From contig DUTQ01000332.1 of assembly GCA_012841995.1 (NCBI GenBank), positions 1 to 13,812 on the forward strand: a stretch of DNA of 13,812 nt. The letters are read 5' to 3'. Of this stretch, positions 1 through 5,955 are shown in pieces. The notes beneath the pieces are model-generated. The model had not been told where the DNA came from, did not search any database, and saw only the letters and a list, made by a program, of their open reading frames with translations. Position numbers and translations under genes: made by a program. Every line of letters starts with the position of its first letter. Position 1 is the stretch's first letter. Source of the DNA: Thermoanaerobacterales bacterium (GTDB lineage Bacteria; Bacillota; Thermosediminibacteria; Thermosediminibacterales; Tepidanaerobacteraceae).

Positions 1-23
1 GGTGCAATATTTTGCCTAATGTA

Positions 24-1343
24 TTAAGCCTTCCATTCAAAAATAGTCTGTTCTTGTATATCAGTTTCAAGGGCCTCCAAAGCTTTTTTTACTATCTTCA
101 TTCTCATATCTTGTTCATTCTCAAAATTCAGGCTCGGATCCCCTAAAGGATGTGGAATAGCAACACCGGGAACAATTCTATTTGCTCCAACAGATTGAGA
201 AATTGTTGTAATAGTGCATATATGAACAATTGGAATGCCAAATCTTTCAATTTCCTTTACTACCGTTGCGCCGCAACGGGTGCAGGTCCCTCATGTAGAT
301 GTGAGAATTACTCCGTCTATTCCCACATCTTTTAATTCTTTGCCTATCTCTTTGCCAAACTTTTCTGCATTAGCTACAGATGTTCCTGTACCAACAGTAC
401 CATAGAAGTAATCGTATATCTTGCCTATTTTGCCCTGTATTTCAAGTTGTCTCAGAACATCCAGGGGCAATATCCTGTCTGGATCCTCATTTGCATATAC
501 TGGATCATAGCCTCCATGAATAGTTTGATATTCGCCTTTTTTTAAATCATTGATACCTTTTATATTGTATTTTCCATATTTTGTAGCACTTGCCGATTCT
601 ATCCTGTCAGGATTACCCCAAGGTACAATTCCACCACTACAAATAAGTGCTATTGTTGCTTTAGAGATATTTGTTATGGGTTTTGCCGGTTTGACTCTAT
701 CAAATTTGGGCATGGAAAGTTCAGTCTCGAATTCTTCTCCTTTCAACCTTTTTAAGAGCATTTCAACTGCTCGCAGTGACCCGCGCTTTTCGGAAAAAAC
801 CGTTACTCTTCTTCCTTGTGGAATATAGCCATCTTTTTCAGGAATATCTAATGGAACTTGATTGACTAATTTTTTTGTGATGAGAACCATTTGAGGAAGT
901 GCTTTTCTCATACCTGCTGCAGAATCAGATGTTGACACTATATAAACATATTTTCTGCATACATCTACTCCTGGGTTTTCAGGATACATACCCGTAACTA
1001 CCGGGATACCTAATTCTTCAGAAACAAGTTTCCCGATTTCAGCACAAGCCATTCCATATCTGCCTGCATTAAACGCCGGACCTGTCACAACAACATCTGG
1101 ATTATAATCTTTAATTTTATCAATAATTATTTGCAAGGTTTCATTCTTGTGTTCATTAAAATAATTATCTCCACAGATGATAGTTCCAACTACTTCACCA
1201 TCATCCTTAATAAGTTGTTGAAATGCCATAGCTGGACCTATCGGTTGATCTTTAAAAATAGGTGAGATGTTGGCCTTATCTTCCCCGCCTATTTGGCCAA
1301 AAAATTGATTCACATAATATACCACACGAAACTTTTTATCCAT
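24..1343 (-). CDS. grdB: Selenoprotein B of glycine/sarcosine/betaine reductase (GrdB family), UGA read as selenocysteine
   Basis: Selenoprotein subunit of protein B, which with GrdE binds the amine substrate (glycine, sarcosine or betaine) and passes its carboxymethyl group to the selenocysteine of GrdA; protein C then releases acetyl phosphate. The frame opens at ATG 1343, meets an in-frame TGA at 291-293 (residue 351), and continues for 88 codons to TAA at 24-26, giving 439 residues, normal for the family. Around the UGA it reads ILTST-U-GTCTRCGATVVKEIE, the UxxCxxC signature (Sec351, Cys354, Cys357); the extension goes on with family-typical VGANRIVPGVAIPHPLGDP. An earlier ATG at 1364 belongs to the ribosome binding site (AGAAAGGAGG), so 1343 is preferred. 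It starts 23 nt after grdE. Family assignment is firm; which of the three substrates is used (GrdB, GrdF or GrdH) cannot be told from sequence alone. Recoding requires selA, selB, selC and selD elsewhere in the genome. Confidence 0.95.
263..293 (-). promoter_or_regulatory. Selenocysteine UGA codon and bacterial SECIS-like hairpin in grdB
   Basis: On the coding strand the TGA (291-293) is followed by 11 nt and then CCGTTGC-GGC-GCAACGG (279 down to 263), a perfect 7-bp stem with a GGC loop. A short hairpin directly 3' of the UGA, with G at the start of the apical loop and the loop roughly 16-37 nt from the UGA (here 18 nt), is the established shape of bacterial SECIS elements bound by SelB. It lies inside the coding frame and also encodes residues of the conserved C-terminus. 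That it works as a SECIS is inferred from position, shape and the GrdB context. Confidence 0.85.
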
Positions 1344-1366
1344 CGAATTTGCCTCCTTTCTCATCT

Positions 1367-2653
1367 TTAATACATCTTTGCAGTCAAATTATGATATCCA
1401 ATTTCTGATGTTGAACCAATTATGGCATTTAATTCACAAATTATACTGCCGTCTTCACATATACTCTCATCATATCCACCCGATAAATTCCTAATAGCTT
1501 CTTTACTGCCAATTACCTTATCAGCAGGTGGAAGTTTAACCAAGTGGCTCACATTTCCAGTAGAAACTATGGCTTTTGCTTCTGTCACAGCATCAGCCAA
1601 AGATTGAGATAATCCATCTCTACCTGCACATTCATCAGTTATGAGAACAGTTTTAATCCCCTCATTTTCTAATTTCTTGCATATTTGAAGTAGATCTGTA
1701 TCGGGATTGCCATAACCCTCTTCAGAAATTATAGCTCCTTCAGCACCTAACATTTTTGCCATATTAGCCGCAAAATTACATGATCTAATTTTCCCCTCGA
1801 GTGTTACTTTTTCATTTGTCAGTATAACACCGAGAAAATTCAATTCCTTGCCATGTTTTTCATAAAGATCCAGAATAACTGTGTTGTTTTGATGCTGATA
1901 AGTAGTTGTTTTATCACAGGCTGCAACGCAATTTCCGCTTACCACAGCCCCATCCAAAATTTCGTTGGGATGAATAAATGTTGGAAGGGTTTGCTTTGCA
2001 TCAACTCCGTATATATAGGTATCATGGAGTAAGCCTTGTGTGATCAACATTTCAATATAAACTACTCTTGGAAGGTCATGGTGTTTTTTTATGGTTTCAG
2101 CTATAGAATCGATCTCGAAGACATCAATTTCATCCGGTTTTATTTGTCTTGCAGCTTCACCTAGATAGGTTGCTGCTTTAAGCCCTGCAATTCTCACAGC
2201 CTCCTCGTGTTCATGTTCTTTTATTCCTTCTATTGGTTTTATATTTATAACAACATTATTAGTTTTAGAAAATGGGGTATACTTTGCACCTTCCCCCCAC
2301 ATGTCAATAACCCCTTCTTGAATTCCCACAATATCCCCAGTGGTAACTACAGCAACACCTTTTAAAGCATTTGTCAAACCCCAGCCAACCTGAGATATTT
2401 TGTGTGTCACCCCCGGAAAGCCATTACCATCTCCTTTGATTTTAACCCTTGGTTCAATTACATCCTTTACAGGAATAATGCGGATTTTTTCGCCCGGTAA
2501 TGCAATGTCAATCTCTACATCTTTAATTCGAATATCTTCTTTTATTATCTCCTTAAGTTCATTTTTATTTATTTTGAGTGCTCCGTTGGATACGATTGTC
2601 TTGTCGCCAAATTCCACATTTTTAATAAAGACTTTGCCTAATTCAAGTCTCAT
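1367..2653 (-). CDS. grdE: Protein B pyruvoyl proprotein of glycine/sarcosine/betaine reductase (GrdE family)
   Basis: Proprotein (428 residues) of the pyruvoyl-containing partner of GrdB. In the family the chain is cleaved between Asn and Cys, and the new N-terminal Cys becomes a pyruvoyl group that forms a Schiff base with the substrate amine. The site is visible as VVSGN-CVAACDK, with the cysteine at residue 242, the position I recall for the Eubacterium acidaminophilum protein. Other family-typical stretches are PVKDVIEPRV (61-70), VVTTGDIVGIQEGVIDM (102-118) and EEAVRIAGLKAATYLG (150-165). The start is the ATG at 2653, preceded by AAAGGGAGG; a longer frame from 2692 would add 13 residues including that binding site and is rejected. 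Only 23 nt separate it from grdB, so the two are surely co-transcribed. GrdG (sarcosine) and GrdI (betaine) are close homologues, so the symbol denotes family rather than proven substrate. Confidence 0.93.
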   Translation of the reverse strand: MRLELGKVFIKNVEFGDKTIVSNGALKINKNELKEIIKEDIRIKDVEIDIALPGEKIRIIPVKDVIEPRVKIKGDGNGFPGVTHKISQVGWGLTNALKGVAVVTTGDIVGIQEGVIDMWGEGAKYTPFSKTNNVVINIKPIEGIKEHEHEEAVRIAGLKAATYLGEAARQIKPDEIDVFEIDSIAETIKKHHDLPRVVYIEMLITQGLLHDTYIYGVDAKQTLPTFIHPNEILDGAVVSGNCVAACDKTTTYQHQNNTVILDLYEKHGKELNFLGVILTNEKVTLEGKIRSCNFAANMAKMLGAEGAIISEEGYGNPDTDLLQICKKLENEGIKTVLITDECAGRDGLSQSLADAVTEAKAIVSTGNVSHLVKLPPADKVIGSKEAIRNLSGGYDESICEDGSIICELNAIIGSTSEIGYHNLTAKMY

Positions 2654-2666
2654 AAAACAACCTCCC

Positions 2667-2683
2667 TTTAAAATAATTTTAAA
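2667..2683 (-). other. AT-only inverted repeat abutting the grdE ribosome binding site
   Basis: A 7-bp inverted repeat, TTTAAAA-TTA-TTTTAAA on the coding strand, ends immediately before GGGAGG of grdE. It contains only A-T pairs, so an RNA hairpin would be weak. It could modulate access to the binding site or be a chance product of AT-rich DNA; no function can be assigned. Confidence 0.3.
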
Positions 2684-2759
2684 CAGATTCAAAATATTTC
2701 ACCCTCAAAGAGAGCAAATCCAGTATACATTTGTATTTCCAAGCACATAGTATCCAACT

Positions 2760-2788
2760 AGTGTCAGAAAGTAATTTCCAGATGTCAA
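2760..2788 (-). promoter_or_regulatory. Candidate sigma-A promoter upstream of grdE
   Basis: Between grdX and grdE the minus strand carries a perfect TTGACA (2783-2788), a 17-nt spacer and a poor -10 box GACACT (2760-2765). The gap between the two genes, about 174 nt, is larger than the other spacings in the cluster, which leaves room for separate expression of grdE-grdB. The weak -10 keeps this tentative; read-through from grdX is equally possible because no terminator is seen between them. Confidence 0.3.
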
Positions 2789-2827
2789 TGTTAAAAATAG
2801 TAAACAAATCTCATAAAATTAATTTTT

Positions 2828-3193
2828 TCAAACTATGTTTAGTTCATCTAAAGCGGTTTTTAAAAACCATAAGTCTAATTTTTTATAATCATCTTCATTT
2901 AAATAATCTAGACCCTTTTGTTTTAAATGTTTGCCTAATTTCAAAATGCTTGATTCAATTATTTCAAGACTCATAACCTCGTTATTTTTTTGATTTTTAG
3001 CTACAACTATTGATTTAAATGGAGAACACATCATCTTTACATTAGCACAGAGAGGATGAGTAACAAGGGAAAAACCCTGATGTAATAAGTTTCGAGTTTT
3101 TATCAATATATCTAAAGTCGAACAGTCATGATAACTGGCAGATTTAAAATGTTGTTTTACTGAAGGGTTGTTTGTAACTATGAGATAATTCAT
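2828..3193 (-). CDS. grdX: GrdX family protein
   Basis: Small protein (121 residues) of the GrdX family, typically the first gene of glycine, sarcosine or betaine reductase operons. Its biochemical role is not established. It begins MNYLIVTNNPSVK and is predicted soluble, without signal peptide or membrane segment; the first half has several hydrophobic beta-like stretches and the C-terminal half is helical and rich in Lys, Glu and Leu. Cysteines are scattered (residues 24, 49 and 56) and form no metal motif. ATG 3193 is supported by GCGGAGGCG about 9 nt upstream. It stands directly upstream of grdE-grdB; trxB, trxA and grdA, which often lie between grdX and grdB, are absent. The call rests on overall sequence resemblance plus context. 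Confidence 0.8.
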   Translation of the reverse strand: MNYLIVTNNPSVKQHFKSASYHDCSTLDILIKTRNLLHQGFSLVTHPLCANVKMMCSPFKSIVVAKNQKNNEVMSLEIIESSILKLGKHLKQKGLDYLNEDDYKKLDLWFLKTALDELNIV

Positions 3194-3469
3194 TAGTTTT
3201 TCGCCTCCGCGTTATTTAAGCAATATTTCGCATTAATACACTATTTAATTTAAACCGCCATGTATTTAAGCATACTAAATCTTTTTTGTAGTATTAGGGG
3301 TAAATAATCGATTTTCCTAATTATATATTCAACAATTATTTCTGTTTTCCTGCTATTTGAAATATTTTCAACACAACTGTTTTACCTCATTTTTAATTAT
3401 CTTTCTAAAATAAAGGTTGTATCACTGAAAACTTTACTGAACCTCCGGTATAACCTAATGTTTCATTTA
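3194..3469 (-). other. Noncoding leader and promoter region of the grd cluster
   Basis: This gene-free stretch of about 276 nt lies between the rng terminator and grdX. It shows an inverted repeat TTGAAA-ATA-TTTCAA (3357-3371), a hairpin ATACTA/TAGTAT with an 11-nt loop (3272-3294), and two copies of TGCTTAAATA (3213-3222 and 3263-3272) exactly 50 bp apart, each followed by a GCGG-containing segment. None matches a riboswitch that I know; glycine riboswitch core elements are not visible. No convincing small ORF or tRNA is present. The repeats are visible in the sequence; a regulatory role is inference. Confidence 0.5.
3320..3348 (-). promoter_or_regulatory. Candidate promoter for grdX
   Basis: The minus strand has a perfect TATAAT (3320-3325) preceded after 17 nt by AAAACA (3343-3348), which matches only the second half of the -35 consensus. 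Transcription from here would give a leader of roughly 120 nt before grdX. The inverted repeat at 3357-3371 lies just upstream, where an activator could bind. No sigma-54 type GG/GC box was found. Confidence 0.3.
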
Positions 3470-3493
3470 TAAAAAAAGCCGGGAAACCCGACT
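3470..3493 (-). terminator. Intrinsic terminator after rng
   Basis: On the coding strand AGTCGGG-TTT-CCCGGCT forms a 7-bp stem (one G-U pair) followed by a run of T. It begins directly behind the TAA of rng, so it ends the radical SAM-DUF2344-rng transcript and insulates the downstream grdX-grdE-grdB genes. Confidence 0.88.
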
Positions 3494-5185
3494 TTAAATC
3501 AATTTTGCTTTTGCATATGTTCTAAAGGTTTTTAAAATCTGTATTTTGGTTTTTTCGCCTAAAAGACTTGCCCCATTATCCACATCAATAATATATCCAT
3601 CTACCCTAGCTATTCCATCGCAAGGATTTGTCACATGAGGTTCTTCTATAATTACATCAATAATTTGACCTTCATGGACTGGCATGGCCAGTTTTTTCAA
3701 ATTCTCCTTGCTGCCTATGGCCTTTATGCGCATCTCCTCGGGGTGTAGTCCCTCTTTGCCTTTTATAAAAATATACTTCCCATATTGCTGCTCAAGTTGA
3801 CTTAATTTACTACCTCCTGAGCCTATTACCAATGCAGCTACTAATGGATCCACCTCAATAAGTATTGCTTCTCCCTTTCGCAGATTAAAAATCCGTGCAA
3901 GCTCACGCTCAACCTTTTTTGCCATAGTCTCTTCTGATAAAATCCTGCCTTTTCCATCACAATAAGGACAAGTTTTTTGTAACATCTCATCAAGACTTTG
4001 CTTGACTTTTTTTCTTGTCATTTCAACAAGCCCCAATGATGTTATGCCAAGAATATGGGCTTTTGTTTTGTCTTTTTTAAGTTCTGTTTCTAGCAAATCC
4101 AAAACCATATTCTGGTGCTCTTCGCATTTCATATCAATAAAATCTATGATTATAATGCCGCCAATATCTCTGAGCCGTAATTGCCTGGCTATCTCTTTAG
4201 CAGCTTCGAGATTTGTCTTTAATACTGTATCTTCTAGATTAATGCTGCCGACAAATTTTCCGGTATTAACATCAATAGCCGTCAAAGCCTCGGTGTGATC
4301 GATAATAATGTATCCTCCAGATTTAAGCCAAACTCTTCTATCAAGTGCTCTATAAATTTCCGGTTCAATATTAAAATGATCAAAAATATTCTCTTTCCCT
4401 AAATAAATATTTACTCTTCCCTTTAGAGAGGGTGAAACAATAGAAATAAGCTCTATTATTTTTTGATATCCTATTTCATCATTTATATAAACTTTATCTA
4501 CTTCAGGTGTCAAAATATCTCTTACTATTCTTGCCAATAAATTCATATCCTTATATATAAGTTTAGGTGCTTTGCAGCTATTTTGCTTTTTTATTATTTC
4601 AGTCCACATCCGTTCGAGATAATCTACATCAGCTCTTAATTCACTTACTTGCTTGCCTTCTGCAACTGTCCTAACAATAAGACCAATACGAGGTGGCCTT
4701 ATCTCTTCAGCCATAACTTTTAGCCGGCTGCGCTCCTCCTCGTTTTCGATGCGCCTAGAAATACCTACATAATCAACTGTAGGCATTAATACCACGTACC
4801 TGCCTGGTAACGTAATATTTGTAGAAACACGTGCTCCTTTAGACCCACAAGGTTCTTTAACAACTTGCACCAATACCTCTTGACCTACTTTAAGCACATC
4901 TTTTATCGATAAATTTTTCAACCCTTCAATAACATCTTCGCCTTCGGAGGCCAATGATTCAAGGTTTAAGTCACCAACATATAGAAAAGCATTTTTGCCT
5001 AGGCCTATATCTACAAAGGCAGCCTGCATTCCTGGCAATACATTTGCGACTTTGCCTTTGTAAATATTTCCAACAATTCGCTCATCATAACTTTTTTCAA
5101 CATACAATTCCACAAGTTCCCTGTTTTCCAAAACAGCTGCTCGGATTAACTCTCTATCAACATCTATAACAATCTCCTTTGACAT
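3494..5185 (-). CDS. rng: Ribonuclease G (RNase E/G family endoribonuclease)
   Basis: Endoribonuclease of the RNase E/G family, which cuts single-stranded AU-rich RNA in rRNA maturation and mRNA decay in the cytoplasm. The protein has 563 residues. It shows an N-terminal S1-like RNA-binding region (about 35-125, with GNIYKGKVANVLPGMQAAFVDIG), the catalytic aspartates in TAIDVNTGKFVG (Asp305) and IIIDFIDM (Asp348), and the zinc-link CPYCDGKG (Cys406, Cys409). These sit two residues past their RNase E equivalents (303, 346, 404, 407). The scaffold domain of E. coli RNase E is missing, as in RNase G. I chose ATG 5185 because homologues begin M-KEI-IDV and a GAGGAG lies upstream, though 12 nt away; a GTG at 5227 would add 14 residues but has no binding site. 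It is the last gene before a terminator, and rplU-rpmA, a common continuation in related genomes, do not follow. Confidence 0.95.
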   Translation of the reverse strand: MSKEIVIDVDRELIRAAVLENRELVELYVEKSYDERIVGNIYKGKVANVLPGMQAAFVDIGLGKNAFLYVGDLNLESLASEGEDVIEGLKNLSIKDVLKVGQEVLVQVVKEPCGSKGARVSTNITLPGRYVVLMPTVDYVGISRRIENEEERSRLKVMAEEIRPPRIGLIVRTVAEGKQVSELRADVDYLERMWTEIIKKQNSCKAPKLIYKDMNLLARIVRDILTPEVDKVYINDEIGYQKIIELISIVSPSLKGRVNIYLGKENIFDHFNIEPEIYRALDRRVWLKSGGYIIIDHTEALTAIDVNTGKFVGSINLEDTVLKTNLEAAKEIARQLRLRDIGGIIIIDFIDMKCEEHQNMVLDLLETELKKDKTKAHILGITSLGLVEMTRKKVKQSLDEMLQKTCPYCDGKGRILSEETMAKKVERELARIFNLRKGEAILIEVDPLVAALVIGSGGSKLSQLEQQYGKYIFIKGKEGLHPEEMRIKAIGSKENLKKLAMPVHEGQIIDVIIEEPHVTNPCDGIARVDGYIIDVDNGASLLGEKTKIQILKTFRTYAKAKLI

Positions 5186-5280
5186 GAAATTGTTCAACTC
5201 CTCAAAACTAAAAAATTTATATGACACATGTTTGTTTTTTAAAAATGCTTTTGTGATTTTTCTTAAACCTATATTCTGCC

Positions 5281-5955
5281 TTACAGTGGATACGTTATTT
5301 TTTCTCCTTCACGCAAATACATTTCTTCCCTATTTATCAATAATATGCTTACATTTCTTTCAAGATTTTCATTTAATATTGAGATCAACATTTCAGGTGT
5401 TACATTTCCATCTTGACCAATAGAAAGTTCTAAACACAATAAGCAGATCTCATCTTTGAATTCCTTTATATAGATATCGTATATAAGTGGTGCAATATCA
5501 ATCAACCTTTTCCTGCTTTTTGACTGCTTTTCGATAATAATTTGCTTTCTTGCCAATATGTTTGATATCACCTTTTCAATATCAATTTGGCTGTTTTTAT
5601 TTATTGCAATTTTAGCAATATATTTTGCACAGTTTAGCATATGAAGTGGAAAATCATTATTGCAAAAATCCGCATATTTTACAAGAAACCCACGAGGTAA
5701 GTATTTATTTAATCTGCATATTACATCATCTATTTCAACTTTTTCATTAAACTCTACGTCAACAAACTCACTACTGCTGGTAACTCCAACAGGAAGAGCC
5801 TGACTAAATGTAAGCTTGGGCCTGGGGTTAAAGCCTTTAGTAAATGCAATAGGCAATTTTGCCCTGCGTAATGAACGCTCAAATGTTCGCATCATATCAA
5901 GGTGTGAGATATATTTTACTTCATCACCTTTTTCAAATTTCATTCTTACTTTCAC
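5281..5955 (-). CDS. DUF2344 (TIGR03936-type) protein, radical SAM partner
   Basis: Protein of 224 residues of the DUF2344 family, function unknown. The family signature is clear near the N-terminus: VRMKFEKGDEVKYISHLDMMRTFERSLRRAKLP in three parts (residues 3 to 35), then GFNPRPKLTFSQALPVGV. Homologues are encoded next to, or fused with, the B12-binding radical SAM protein that precedes it here, so the two probably act together. No membrane segment or signal peptide is seen. The open frame extends to 5994, but the GTG at 5955 matches where homologues start (M-K-V-R-x-K-F) and has GGTGG five nucleotides upstream; an ATG at 5967 is the alternative. The gene overlaps the radical SAM gene by 23 nt, which suggests translational coupling. 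An RNA-modification role is only a guess from the neighbouring rng. Confidence 0.88.
   Translation of the reverse strand: MKVRMKFEKGDEVKYISHLDMMRTFERSLRRAKLPIAFTKGFNPRPKLTFSQALPVGVTSSSEFVDVEFNEKVEIDDVICRLNKYLPRGFLVKYADFCNNDFPLHMLNCAKYIAKIAINKNSQIDIEKVISNILARKQIIIEKQSKSRKRLIDIAPLIYDIYIKEFKDEICLLCLELSIGQDGNVTPEMLISILNENLERNVSILLINREEMYLREGEKITYPL

Noticed and set aside
1..23. Start of a further gene or a terminator after grdB
   Set aside because: Only 23 nt remain after the stop, with no hairpin, ribosome binding site or start codon that can be judged.
291..1364. A GrdB gene ending at the TGA at 291-293 (truncated or pseudogene)
   Set aside because: The frame continues without interruption to 24 with conserved GrdB sequence and the UGA lies at the known selenocysteine position with a hairpin behind it.
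2400..2976. Plus-strand open frames across grdE, the gap and grdX
   Set aside because: They lie antisense to well-supported genes, have skewed composition and no family features.
3194..3469. Glycine riboswitch in the grdX leader
   Set aside because: The conserved glycine aptamer cores are not recognisable and only short hairpins are present.
3194..3469. Sigma-54 promoter for the grd genes
   Set aside because: No GG-N10-GC type -24/-12 element (TGGCAC-N5-TTGCA) is found on the minus strand.
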